A stretch of 64,000 nt of DNA, taken from assembly GCA_964640665.1 (NCBI GenBank), contig CAZXHT010000003.1, forward strand, positions 1 through 64,000. Reading direction: 5' to 3'. Position 1 is the stretch's first letter; the number at the start of each line of letters is the position of its first letter. Positions 37,042-46,120 of the stretch are shown here, piece by piece. The position numbers and the translations under genes are program-made. Origin of the DNA: DATKYQ01 sp964640665 (GTDB taxonomy: Bacteria; Myxococcota; B64-G9). The notes under the pieces were generated by a model. That model had not been told where the DNA came from. It did not search any database and saw only the letters and a program-made list of their open reading frames with translations.

Positions 37042-39396
37042 ATGATTTCCAGCCAGGAGAATGACAGGTTCGAGATTCCCGGGACGATGCCCCTGGTTCC
37101 GGTGCGTGATCTGGTCGTCTTTCCTTACACCATTGTGCCGCTCTTCGTGAGCCGGGCTGCTTCCGTTTCGGCCATAGAGGCGGCCGTCTCCTCGAACCGT
37201 ATGACGCTTTTGTCTGCACAGCGGGAGGTCGAGCAGGACGATCCAACCTTGGAAGACCTGCACCGGGTAGGCACGGTGGGTATGGTGATGCGCACGCGCC
37301 GCCTCGGAGACGGCCGCATGAAGGCGCTGATCCAGGGGCTGGTGCGCGGCCACTTGGAAGAGATCGAAGAGCAAAAACCGCACTTCACGGCCCGGGTCAG
37401 CCCGATCTACAACCTGCCGCTTACCGAGATCTCGGTGACTACCGAGGCGCTGATGCGCACGCTGCGCGAGAAGCTGCAGAGCTACGGTGACCTAACCCAG
37501 GTACCCGGACCGGACGTGATGGTGGTCCTTCAGGGTTTGAAGGATCCCGGCCGCCTGGCCGATCTGATTGCTTCTAATTTGCCCCTGCGGGTGGAGACGG
37601 CGCAAGAGGTGCTGCAAACTCCCGATCCCGTAAAGAGGCTTCGCCTGGTGGCCGAGCTGCTCGAACGCGAGCTGCAACTCGTGCAGACCAAGGCGCACAT
37701 CGAAAGTCGTACCCGGGAGAAAATGGGCCGCAAGCAGCGCGAGTATTTCCTGCGCGAACAGCTCGGCCAGATCCGCGCGGAGCTCGGCGAGGACGCAGAG
37801 GACAGCGAGCTTGCCGAACTCGACAAGCGCGTCGAAGAAAGCGACATGCCCGAGGGGGTGCTCATAGAAGCGCGCAAACAGCTCGCCCGCATCAGGAGCA
37901 TGCGGCCGGAGAGCGCCGAGGCTGGAACCATTCGGACCTACCTCGACTGGCTACTGGATCTAGCCTGGCGAACGGCGACCGAGGACAACCTCGATCTGAG
38001 CCGGGCCGCTGCGATCCTCGACGAAGATCACTTCGGGCTGGCCGATGCCAAGGACCGTGTGCTCGAGTTTCTGGGTGTCAGAAAGCTCAACCCTGACAAT
38101 CCCGGGGCCATCCTGCTGCTGGTGGGCCCACCCGGGGTAGGTAAGACCTCGCTGGGGCGAAGCATTGCAAAAGCCACCGGGCGCAAATTCGTGCGAGTCT
38201 CGCTCGGGGGCATCAGGGACGGGGCCGAGATCCACGGTCATCGCCGAACCTACGTGGGTGCCATGCCGGGCAGGATAATCCAGGGCATGAAACAGGCCGG
38301 CTCGATCAATCCCGTCTTCCTGCTCGACGAGATCGACAAGCTGGGCAACGACTTCAGGGGCGACCCGGCCGCCGCCCTGCTGCAGGTGCTCGACCCGGCA
38401 CAGAACGCCGAATTCGTTGATCACTACCTGAATCTGCCCTTCGACCTGTCCCGGGTGATGTTCATCGCCACCGCCAATCGCAGCGACACGATTCCCGGCC
38501 CATTGCTGGATCGGACCGAGGAGATACGTCTGCCGGGATACGATATCGACGATAAAATCGCCATCGCCAAGCTGTACCTGCTTCCCAGGCAGCTCACGGC
38601 TGCCGGGCTCTCGAAGGCGGCTGTCGAAGTGCCCGACACGACGTTGCGCCGCATGGTCGAGCGACACACCCGCGAGGCGGGTCTACGGCAGCTCGAGCGC
38701 GCTATCGGCCAGGTGCTGCGCAAAATAGCCCGCCGGGTGGCCGAGGGCGGTGAGCCGCCCGCCAGGGTAGAGGAGGATGACCTGGTGAGTTACCTGGGCT
38801 CACCGGTACACCTGCCGCTCGAGCGCCTGCCGGTTGACACGATCGGTGTTGCCAACGGACTGGCCTGGACTCCGGCGGGCGGCGAGCTGATCCAGGTCGA
38901 GGTGGTGGCCATGACCGGCAAGGGACAACTGGTTCTCACCGGCCAACTCGGGGAGGTAATGAAAGAGTCGGCCCAGGCGGCGCTGAGTTTCACGCGCTCG
39001 CTGGCCGCGCGCATGGGCATTGCGGACGACTACTTCGCAACACACGACCTGCATGTTCACGTGCCGGCGGGCGCCATCCCCAAGGATGGCCCCTCGGCCG
39101 GCGTGACGATGGTGGTAGCCCTGGTCTCGCGGGTAACGCAGATTCCCGTCAGGCGCACCGTGGCCATGACGGGCGAGATATCGCTCAGCGGTAGATTGTT
39201 GCCTATCGGTGGAATGCGTGAGAAGATACTGGCCGGAATAAACGCCGGGATCAATAAGGTATTGCTCCCGGAGCAAAACAGGGAAGATTTGGACGAGCTT
39301 CCGGAAGGCCTTATGGGGCGCCTGGAGGTTCGGACCGTCTCAACGGTTGAAGAAGCGCTGGACCAGGCGTTGGTCGAGCGCCCCTGCGGCTCTTGA
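37042..39396 (+). CDS. lon: ATP-dependent protease Lon
   Basis: 784 residues: LON N-domain (about 15-205, MPLVPVRDLVVFPYTIVPLFV), coiled helical linker (about 205-320), AAA+ module (GPPGVGKTSLGRSIAKATGRKF, LLDEIDKLGNDF) and serine-lysine protease domain with Ser685 in KDGPSAGVTM and Lys728 in REKILAGINAG, almost the same spacing as the Escherichia coli enzyme. Degrades misfolded and regulatory proteins. A possible promoter is TTGCAA (36951) with TAATTT (36974); no heat-shock sigma-32 box was recognised. MglA follows after 21 bases. Confidence 0.96.
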   Translation: MISSQENDRFEIPGTMPLVPVRDLVVFPYTIVPLFVSRAASVSAIEAAVSSNRMTLLSAQREVEQDDPTLEDLHRVGTVGMVMRTRRLGDGRMKALIQGLVRGHLEEIEEQKPHFTARVSPIYNLPLTEISVTTEALMRTLREKLQSYGDLTQVPGPDVMVVLQGLKDPGRLADLIASNLPLRVETAQEVLQTPDPVKRLRLVAELLERELQLVQTKAHIESRTREKMGRKQREYFLREQLGQIRAELGEDAEDSELAELDKRVEESDMPEGVLIEARKQLARIRSMRPESAEAGTIRTYLDWLLDLAWRTATEDNLDLSRAAAILDEDHFGLADAKDRVLEFLGVRKLNPDNPGAILLLVGPPGVGKTSLGRSIAKATGRKFVRVSLGGIRDGAEIHGHRRTYVGAMPGRIIQGMKQAGSINPVFLLDEIDKLGNDFRGDPAAALLQVLDPAQNAEFVDHYLNLPFDLSRVMFIATANRSDTIPGPLLDRTEEIRLPGYDIDDKIAIAKLYLLPRQLTAAGLSKAAVEVPDTTLRRMVERHTREAGLRQLERAIGQVLRKIARRVAEGGEPPARVEEDDLVSYLGSPVHLPLERLPVDTIGVANGLAWTPAGGELIQVEVVAMTGKGQLVLTGQLGEVMKESAQAALSFTRSLAARMGIADDYFATHDLHVHVPAGAIPKDGPSAGVTMVVALVSRVTQIPVRRTVAMTGEISLSGRLLPIGGMREKILAGINAGINKVLLPEQNREDLDELPEGLMGRLEVRTVSTVEEALDQALVERPCGS

Positions 39397-39417
39397 GCCG
39401 GGGGGAGAGAAATCGGC

Positions 39418-40116
39418 ATGGTGCAGATAAATCTCGAGCAACGCGAGATCACCATCAAGATCGTCTACTACGGGCCTGCCCTGTCTGGCAAGACAACCAA
39501 CCTGCAAGCCGCCCATAAGATACTCGACCCGAATATTCGCGGTCGCCTGATGGTTCTGGATACGTCCGATGACCGGACTCTCTTTTTTGACCTGATGCCT
39601 GTCTATTTCAAGACCAGTTCGGGCTTCACTGTCAAGGTCAAGCTGTTCACCGCACCGGGACAGGTCATGCATAACTCGACCCGGCGAATAGTGCTTCAGG
39701 GTGCCGATGGAGTGGTTTTCGTGGCGGATTCACAGAAGTCGCTAAGCCAGGCCAACAACGAGTCATGGCGGGGCATGGCTTCTAACCTGAAGATAAACGG
39801 CATCAATATCAACGAGCTGCCCATGGTCATTCAGTTCAACAAGCGCGATCTGCCGGGCATCAGATCCGAAGAGGAAATTGCCAAGGTCGCCGACAAGGGA
39901 AAGGAACCGGTATTCAAGGCGGTGGCCATCCAGGGGGAAGGGGTCATGGAAACACTGGATGGCATCTTGCGCCTGACTTGGAGAACAATGAACGCCAGGT
40001 TCGGCCTGGAAGAAAAGCTCCAGATCCAGGAGGATGCATTTATCAAACACATTCTCAAGGACTCCGGCCTGCCAACCTCGCCGCGAAACCTTCAGTTGGG
40101 AGGCGACTTGCGATGA
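39418..40116 (+). CDS. mglA: MglA-family small GTPase
   Basis: 232 residues. Ras-like GTPase of the MglA type: P-loop YYGPALSGKTTNLQ, KVKLFTAPGQVMHNSTRRIVLQGADGVVFVADSQ (switch II region with TxPGQ) and the N/TKxD equivalent QFNKRDLP. In Myxococcus MglA sets cell polarity for gliding. This protein is about 35 residues longer at the C-terminus than classical MglA. No MglB is visible nearby. Ribosome site GGGGGGAGAG; the stop overlaps the next gene's ATG, so it is translationally coupled to a histidine kinase and lies before a chemotaxis cluster. Confidence 0.9.
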   Translation: MVQINLEQREITIKIVYYGPALSGKTTNLQAAHKILDPNIRGRLMVLDTSDDRTLFFDLMPVYFKTSSGFTVKVKLFTAPGQVMHNSTRRIVLQGADGVVFVADSQKSLSQANNESWRGMASNLKINGININELPMVIQFNKRDLPGIRSEEEIAKVADKGKEPVFKAVAIQGEGVMETLDGILRLTWRTMNARFGLEEKLQIQEDAFIKHILKDSGLPTSPRNLQLGGDLR

Positions 40117-41522
40117 GCCGCGTCGCTTCTCCGGCGGAAGACGCTTCCGTCTTGCAGCGCAGGTTTTCCCTGGGAGAACTGCTTGATCTAGAGTCGTTCC
40201 GCGACGTTTGCGAGAGCTTCGCCGATCTGTTCCAGATCGGCTTCAAGATCTTCGATGCTTCGCGCGAGATGCTGGTAGACATGAAGGGCTCGGGCAACGA
40301 GTACTGCGCCTATATCTTTTCTCAATCGCAGGGGAAGGCGCTGTGTACCCGCGAGGTGGGCGCCATTCGCGAGGTGGAAGTCCCCGTCGGACAGCCCATA
40401 TATCACGATTGCTTCTCGGGCTTGCGCTATCTAATTGCCCCGTTGAGCCACGAGGGGGAGAGCATCGGAAAGATAGTTTTCGGGCCCTACATGCCGGCGG
40501 AGTCTGCCGACTCGCCGCTGCCCGCACTGGGTGAGAAGTTCAAGGCCGACATAGCCTCGCGTCTGCGTGGCAAGGCGCGCCGGGTTCAAGACGACGTGGT
40601 GCGCAAGGTTGTCAGGCACCTGGTGCAGACGATCGAGGTGATGCTGTACGTCGGCTACAAGAACGCCCTGACTTCGCGGATGCACGTCGAGTCAGTTTCC
40701 GCTTCATACTCGGAGTTGCAGGCGAAGACCCGCGCACTGCAGGACTCTTACGAGCGCCTCAAAGAGCTGGACAGGCTAAAGAGTAATTTTTTGGCGACCG
40801 TATCACACGAGTTGAGAACGCCGCTGACCTCGGTTATCGGCTACAGCGAGATGTTGATCGAGGGGCTGGCCGGGCCGATGTCGGGTGAGCAGACCGAGTA
40901 CCTGCATACGATCATGGAAAAGGGAGATCAGCTCCTGGGGATCATTACCAGCATTCTGGACTTCTCGAAGATCGAAATGGGCAACCTGCGCCTGAACCGC
41001 GCAATGGTCAACATGATCGAGATCGCACGCTCGGCCGTGACAACTCTGATGCCCATAGCCCGCAAGGCTAAGGTGAATATCGAATTTGTGAGCGTCCAGA
41101 ACATTCCGAGCATTCTGGTGGACGGCGACAAGATCCGCCAGGTTTTGGTCAACCTGGTCGGCAACGCCGTGAAGTTCAATCAACAGGACGGTACGGTGAC
41201 GGTCAAGGTCGAAATCTGCAGCCGCCCGAGCATGGCAGCACAGGAAAACCTGCCGGTCGCTCTGGCCCGGCCGGAGCAGGAGCTTGTCTGCATCTCGGTT
41301 GCCGATACCGGGTTGGGAATTCCGGCGGACAAACTGGAGCGTATCTTCGATTCATTCTACCAGGTGGACGGTTCATCCACCCGGGAACACGGGGGCACGG
41401 GCTTGGGGTTGGCCATCACCCGTAGCCTGGTCGAGGCGCATGGGGGAAAAATCAATGTGGAGAGCGGGATTGACAAGGGCAGCACGTTCACGGTCTTGCT
41501 GCCCATTGTCGGTGAATCCTGA
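40113..41522 (+). CDS. Histidine kinase with PocR-like sensor domain
   Basis: 469 residues, no membrane segments. The first 190 residues resemble the PocR ligand-binding domain (FADLFQIGFKIFDASREMLVDMKG, CAYIFSQSQGKALC, YHDCFSGLRYLIAPLSHEGESIGKIVFGPYMP). A coiled coil, HisKA (SHELRTPLTSVIGYSEML, His232) and HATPase with N box VNLVGNAVKFN, G1 VADTGLGIPADK and G2 HGGTGLGLAI follow. It overlaps mglA by four bases and is followed 15 bases later by a single-domain receiver, its probable partner. PocR domains often bind small metabolites; which one here is unknown. Confidence 0.88.
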   Translation: MSRVASPAEDASVLQRRFSLGELLDLESFRDVCESFADLFQIGFKIFDASREMLVDMKGSGNEYCAYIFSQSQGKALCTREVGAIREVEVPVGQPIYHDCFSGLRYLIAPLSHEGESIGKIVFGPYMPAESADSPLPALGEKFKADIASRLRGKARRVQDDVVRKVVRHLVQTIEVMLYVGYKNALTSRMHVESVSASYSELQAKTRALQDSYERLKELDRLKSNFLATVSHELRTPLTSVIGYSEMLIEGLAGPMSGEQTEYLHTIMEKGDQLLGIITSILDFSKIEMGNLRLNRAMVNMIEIARSAVTTLMPIARKAKVNIEFVSVQNIPSILVDGDKIRQVLVNLVGNAVKFNQQDGTVTVKVEICSRPSMAAQENLPVALARPEQELVCISVADTGLGIPADKLERIFDSFYQVDGSSTREHGGTGLGLAITRSLVEAHGGKINVESGIDKGSTFTVLLPIVGES

Positions 41523-41537
41523 CCCGGGAGAGATGCA

Positions 41538-41903
41538 ATGGCGCGCATTCTGATAGTCGATGATGACACTGATATTCTGATGCTGGAAGAAAAAGTGCTC
41601 GCCCGCGAAGGCCACGAGGTGCAAACGGTTACCAGCGGCGAAGGAGCTTTAGCGGCGATCAAGGGCAGGGAATTCGACCTGATTTTACTGGACATCATGA
41701 TGCCCGGCATCGACGGCTTCGAGGTCAGTCGGCTGGTGAAAAACGAGGCGCAGGGAAAAAGCACCCCGGTGATCTTCGTGACGGCCAGGGACGACTCCGA
41801 TTCCATGCGCGAGGGGTTCAGATCGGGCGGAACCGTCTTTCTCTCCAAGCCGTTCACGGCCAACCAACTCGTGCGCGTAGTCAATTCGATTGTTCGCGGA
41901 TAA
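41538..41903 (+). CDS. Single-domain response regulator
   Basis: 121-residue receiver with the acidic triad (VDDDTD), phospho-acceptor Asp in LILLDIMMPGIDGFEV, Thr in IFVTARDD and Lys in LSKPFTANQL. No output domain. Placed right after the PocR-type kinase and before the MCP, so it may relay the kinase signal to another protein or act as a phosphate sink. Confidence 0.9.
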   Translation: MARILIVDDDTDILMLEEKVLAREGHEVQTVTSGEGALAAIKGREFDLILLDIMMPGIDGFEVSRLVKNEAQGKSTPVIFVTARDDSDSMREGFRSGGTVFLSKPFTANQLVRVVNSIVRG

Positions 41904-41934
41904 CGCCGCCGCTTGGCGGGAGCGCGGTGCGTGA

Positions 41935-43227
41935 ATGAAACTGCAAAACAAGATAATCGTCGCAATCCTGCTTGCCGTGGCGGCGCCTTTCGTCGTCTTT
42001 CTGCTGCTGCCCGACTCGATCAGTCCACAGGCCGTCAACCTGACGGTGGGGTTTGTCGCTCTCGGCTGCGCGCTGCTCGCCGGGCTGTTCGCCCGCGCTC
42101 ACGGGAGAAGGCTGGGGAGACTCGTCGAGGCAGCCTCCGAGATCGGGGCCGGGGACCTGTCCCGGGACAGGTCGCAGCGCCTGCCGACCCGGCGGCGGCG
42201 ATTGCTGCCGGATGAGATCGACGCGCTGAGCGCAAGCCTTTCCCTGGTGCGCGAAGCCTTTTTGCACATATTGCAGACCGTCGAAGAAACCACCGGCCAG
42301 GCCGAGCGCTCGTCTTCATCGCTTACCGACTTGGCCAAACGGATCAATGTTTCGGCCGGGAACATCTCACAATCGATGGAAGAGATTTCCCGCGGGGCCG
42401 AGCTGCAGACTGAACTGGTCGAGAAGACGTCCACGCTGGTGGGCGAGATGGCCCGTAGCATACAGAGGACCTCGCTGTCGGCCGAAGATGCGGCACGTTC
42501 CTCCCGCGAGGCCAGCCAGGTGGCACAGTCGGGCAGCAAGATGGCGGGTGAGGCGGTCGAGAAGATGCGCGGGGTATTCGAGGGCGTCGAGAAATACTCA
42601 CGTCGGGTGTACGAGTTCGGCGAAAAGACCAGGGAGATCGGCAACATCGTTAAAGTCATTACCGATGTCGCCCAGCAGACGCACCTGTTGGCCATAAATG
42701 CCACAATAGAGGCGGCCCGCGCCGGCGAAGCCGGGCGTGGTTTCGCTGTCGTTGCAGAAGAGATACGCCAGCTGGCGGACAATAGCTCGCGTTCGGCGGA
42801 ACGCATCGGCAAGATAGTCGAGGAAGTCACCGCGGAGAGCGAAGACGCAATGCAAGCCGTCAAGGAAAGCGCCCTACGGCTGTCGGAGGGACGCGACCAG
42901 CTCTCGTACATCATCGATTCGTTGAAGAACATCGTGGCCACCGTGACCAGCGGCTCCGATCGCGTACAAATCATCAGCCGTCTGGCCAAGGAGCAGATCG
43001 CCGGCGCCGAACAGACGGTAAAGGCCATCCAGAACATCTTGCGGGTGACTCAGAAAAATGCCTCATCCACCGATTCCGTATCGAGAGCGGTTGAGGCCCA
43101 GAGCGATTCGCTCCTCGATATGACCAAGCTGGCAGCCGAGATCGTAGCCCTGGCCGGTGTTCTCGATGCCGAGGTGCGTAAATTCAAGTTTGCTGAGACT
43201 GATGAGCGCGGAGACGAAACAGATTGA
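41935..43227 (+). CDS. Methyl-accepting chemotaxis protein without periplasmic sensor
   Basis: 430 residues. Two closely spaced membrane helices (about 7-25 and 33-52) leave a loop of only a few residues, so no extracellular ligand domain is present. A HAMP-like segment (GRRLGRLVEAASEIGAGDLSRD) and a long coiled-coil signalling domain follow, with the hairpin tip ITDVAQQTHLLAINATIEAARAGEAGRGFAVVAEEIRQLAD. It may sense membrane state, a partner protein or a cytoplasmic cue. The stop lies inside the next gene, cheW, a 26-base overlap. Confidence 0.92.
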   Translation: MKLQNKIIVAILLAVAAPFVVFLLLPDSISPQAVNLTVGFVALGCALLAGLFARAHGRRLGRLVEAASEIGAGDLSRDRSQRLPTRRRRLLPDEIDALSASLSLVREAFLHILQTVEETTGQAERSSSSLTDLAKRINVSAGNISQSMEEISRGAELQTELVEKTSTLVGEMARSIQRTSLSAEDAARSSREASQVAQSGSKMAGEAVEKMRGVFEGVEKYSRRVYEFGEKTREIGNIVKVITDVAQQTHLLAINATIEAARAGEAGRGFAVVAEEIRQLADNSSRSAERIGKIVEEVTAESEDAMQAVKESALRLSEGRDQLSYIIDSLKNIVATVTSGSDRVQIISRLAKEQIAGAEQTVKAIQNILRVTQKNASSTDSVSRAVEAQSDSLLDMTKLAAEIVALAGVLDAEVRKFKFAETDERGDETD

Positions 43228-43693
43228 ACGAGAGGACACTTCGGCGCTCGGCGACCGGATGCTGATGTTCCGGGCTGGGTCCGGGAGATACACTCTGCCC
43301 CTGGCGATCGTCGTCGAGGTGCTCGAGATAGCCGCGCCGGCGGCGGCGGTGCCGGGAGCCCCGGCATGGGTTGCGGGAATGATCAATCACCACGGCCGTG
43401 TGATCCCCGTTCTCGATATGAGCATGTTGGCCGGCGGGGGCCTTTCCCCGGGGGCCGCCCAGATAGTCCTGGTCGAGTTGGCCGGCGAGCGAATGGGGCT
43501 GGCGGTCGACCAGATCGAGTCGCTGGAGGAAGCAGACCTGAAGGTGACCGGCCCCGTGAACGGATCTGGCGGCAGACGCGCCTGGCACAAGGGCGAAATG
43601 ATTGAAATGTTCGATGGCGCGGCCTTGCTGAAGGCCATCGAGAGGAATCTTGAAAGACACGGCGCCGAAGTTGACGTCTTGCCGCCGGCGTAG
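43202..43693 (+). CDS. cheW: CheW coupling protein
   Basis: 163 residues with the CheW/SH3-like fold signature: FRAGSGRYTLPLAIVVEVLEI, PGAPAWVAGMINHHGRVIPVLDMSML and VLVELAGERMGLAVDQIESLEEADL. Couples receptors to CheA. The start was chosen at MSAETKQ, overlapping the MCP gene, because the upstream codons have no ribosome site. Residues after 125 are divergent. Confidence 0.88.
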   Translation: MSAETKQIEREDTSALGDRMLMFRAGSGRYTLPLAIVVEVLEIAAPAAAVPGAPAWVAGMINHHGRVIPVLDMSMLAGGGLSPGAAQIVLVELAGERMGLAVDQIESLEEADLKVTGPVNGSGGRRAWHKGEMIEMFDGAALLKAIERNLERHGAEVDVLPPA

Positions 43694-43740
43694 TACTTTG
43701 AGCCCGAGTTCCGTTCCGGAAGTTTGAGCAAGGAGGCAGG

Positions 43741-44112
43741 ATGGCCGCCCGTGTTCTCATTGTCGATGACGCAGTGTTCATGCGCAACACGCTGAAAGAG
43801 ATTTTCACAGCCCAGGGATTCGAGATTGGTGGAGAGGCTGCCAATGGCGTGGAAGCCGTCGAGAAATACAAGGAGCTCAAACCCGAAATAACAACCATGG
43901 ACATTGTGATGCCCTTCAAGAACGGCATCGAGGCAACCAGGGAAATTCTGAAAGAGGATCCGAACGCCACGATCGTCATTTGCAGCGCTCTGGGCCAGGA
44001 GTCGCTGGTCATGGAGGCCATTGAGGCCGGGGCAACGGACTTCATCGTCAAGCCGTTCAAGGCCGAGAACGTGACCCAGGTAGTCAAGAAGGCCATGGCG
44101 GCCCGCCGCTGA
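43741..44112 (+). CDS. cheY: CheY-type response regulator
   Basis: 123-residue receiver: VLIVDDAVFMRNTL, phospho-acceptor Asp in ITTMDIVMPFKNGIEA, VICSALGQE and FIVKPFKAEN. The sequence is close to the CheY subclass placed beside CheA. It is presumably phosphorylated by the CheA encoded 46 bases downstream. AAGGAGGCAGG ribosome site. Confidence 0.92.
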   Translation: MAARVLIVDDAVFMRNTLKEIFTAQGFEIGGEAANGVEAVEKYKELKPEITTMDIVMPFKNGIEATREILKEDPNATIVICSALGQESLVMEAIEAGATDFIVKPFKAENVTQVVKKAMAARR

Positions 44113-44158
44113 GTTTCCTGCCCTGTCCGGATTCCTGCCCTGCCTGATCAGTACGCCG

Positions 44159-46120
44159 ATGGACATGTCAAAGTACAAGTCGCTTTTCATGAGCGACACC
44201 ACGGAGCACCTGGACGCACTTGAGGCCGACCTTGTTCAGATCGAGAGGGATCCGGCCGATAAATCTCGAATTAACGAGGTGTTCAGGCACATGCATTCCA
44301 TCAAGGGCATGGCCGGCTCGATGGGCTATGACGAGATGGCCCGCTTGGCTCACCGCCTCGAAGACATGATGATCCCCCACCGCGAACACGAAAAGTCACT
44401 GGCCGGCGACGAGATAGACGTGCTGCTGCGTGGACTGGACGAGTTTCGCAACCAGCTCGATCAGATACGCGACGGCGCCGCACCACGGCCCGCACCCGAA
44501 GACCTGCTGGTCGACGCGGACAAAATACTCAGGGGGGCGCAGCTGCAGGCGCCGCCGGCCGGCGAGCCTCCCGGCGAGCCCGAGGGCGAATGCCAAGCCG
44601 TGGACGGGACTATACCTGTTTTCAAGATAGAGCTGGAGATATCGGCCCAGAGCGGCACGCCCGCGGTCAGGGCGTTTCTCGCATACAAGCGCCTGTCGGA
44701 GACCGGAAAGGTGATCGAGGTGTTCCCCGGGCTCGCCCAGCTGCGCTCCGGGCGTTTAGAGGGTCGCCTGGTGCGATTCCGCCTGGCAACCGACAGGGGC
44801 CTGGCCGAAATCAAGCGGGTATTCAATACCCTGGTCGAGGTCGAGCGCTTCGTCGTTGAGCCGGAAGACGCGCCAGGTGACCGGGAACAAGCGCTTTTAA
44901 AAAAGGCTCGCTCGCCCATGAAGACTGGACGCCAGAAGTCCGACACGGTCAGGGTGCAGACCGAGTTGCTTGATTTTTTCGTCGACTCGATTGGCGAGCT
45001 GATCACCCTGCGCTCGCACTTCGAGCAACTGGCCGAGCGCATTGAGGCGCCCACTCTGCGCGAAGGAGTGCGCCGGCTCGGCAAGGTCGTGCGGCGCTTG
45101 CATGATCGGGTGATGGAGATCAGGATGGTGCCCATCTCGCTCTTGACCCAGCGCCTGCCGAGGGTCTGCCGGGATATCGCCCGCAGCCGGGGTAAGCAGG
45201 TACAGTTCGAGGTCGAGGGCGAGGATGCGGAGCTTGACAGGGCGCTGGTCGAGGCCCTCGATACTCCGATCTTGCACCTGTTGCGCAATGCGGTCGATCA
45301 CGGTATTGAGACTCCCGATCAGCGTCGCCGGAGCGGCAAATCTCCGCTTGGGAAAATCAGGTTGGCCGTCAAGCGAAGCGCGGAGCGATTCGAGATCGTT
45401 CTTTCGGATGACGGCGGCGGCATCGACGCGGGCCGTGTGCTTTCGCGCGCGGCTGAAATGAATATCCCGATCTCCGAGAGCCCCCCGCCCTCAGAAACGT
45501 TGGCCATGATCTTTCGGCCCGGGTTTTCGACTCGCTCGGAGGCGACCGAGCTTTCCGGCCGTGGCGTCGGGTTGGACGCCGTCAAGATGGAAGTCGAGCG
45601 CATGGGTGGTCGTGTCAGCGTGCGCTCCGAGCCCGGTCTGGGAACGTCGTTTGTCCTCGACTTACCGTTGACGCTTGCGATCCTGCAGGTGTTGCTGGTG
45701 GAAAGCGGAGGCGTCTTGCTGGCCCTGCCGGCGTCGCGGGTGCTCAAGGTCACGGCTATCGACGAAGGGCGAAAGATCGCAAGCCACGGCTCGGACGGCT
45801 CGACAATCGACCCACTTATCGATCTGGCCGAGCTGCTGGGCGGAGAGCAAGCCAGGCAGCGGCTGCCGGCAGACGAAGAACCGCTGTCGGAGTCGGTCGT
45901 GATCGAGCAGGACGGGCAGGCCGTGCTGGCACTTGCCGTGCAACACGTCGCCGGGCACGTCGAGGTGGTGCTCAAGGGGGTCGGGTCCCTGCTTGCGCGC
46001 CTGGGTCCGTTCAACGGCACTACGGTTCTGGGAGACGGTCGTCCGGTGCTGCTTCTGGATGTCGACGCCGTGATAACGCGCGCGCATAGCGCCATGAGGG
46101 AGAAGCCGGATGGATCGTGA
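44159..46120 (+). CDS. cheA: Chemotaxis histidine kinase CheA
   Basis: 653 residues: P1 Hpt domain (phospho-accepting His46 in HMHSIKGMAGSMGY), a linker with an unusual extra domain (about 150-240) in place of a clear P2, P3 dimerisation (about 260-330, VRVQTELLDFFVDSIGELITLRSHFEQLAE), P4 ATPase (LRNAVDHGIETPDQR, SDDGGGIDAGRV, GRGVGLDAVKMEVERMGG) and P5 CheW-like end. No CheR or CheB is present in the window. Its last 11 bases overlap larB. Confidence 0.93.
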   Translation: MDMSKYKSLFMSDTTEHLDALEADLVQIERDPADKSRINEVFRHMHSIKGMAGSMGYDEMARLAHRLEDMMIPHREHEKSLAGDEIDVLLRGLDEFRNQLDQIRDGAAPRPAPEDLLVDADKILRGAQLQAPPAGEPPGEPEGECQAVDGTIPVFKIELEISAQSGTPAVRAFLAYKRLSETGKVIEVFPGLAQLRSGRLEGRLVRFRLATDRGLAEIKRVFNTLVEVERFVVEPEDAPGDREQALLKKARSPMKTGRQKSDTVRVQTELLDFFVDSIGELITLRSHFEQLAERIEAPTLREGVRRLGKVVRRLHDRVMEIRMVPISLLTQRLPRVCRDIARSRGKQVQFEVEGEDAELDRALVEALDTPILHLLRNAVDHGIETPDQRRRSGKSPLGKIRLAVKRSAERFEIVLSDDGGGIDAGRVLSRAAEMNIPISESPPPSETLAMIFRPGFSTRSEATELSGRGVGLDAVKMEVERMGGRVSVRSEPGLGTSFVLDLPLTLAILQVLLVESGGVLLALPASRVLKVTAIDEGRKIASHGSDGSTIDPLIDLAELLGGEQARQRLPADEEPLSESVVIEQDGQAVLALAVQHVAGHVEVVLKGVGSLLARLGPFNGTTVLGDGRPVLLLDVDAVITRAHSAMREKPDGS

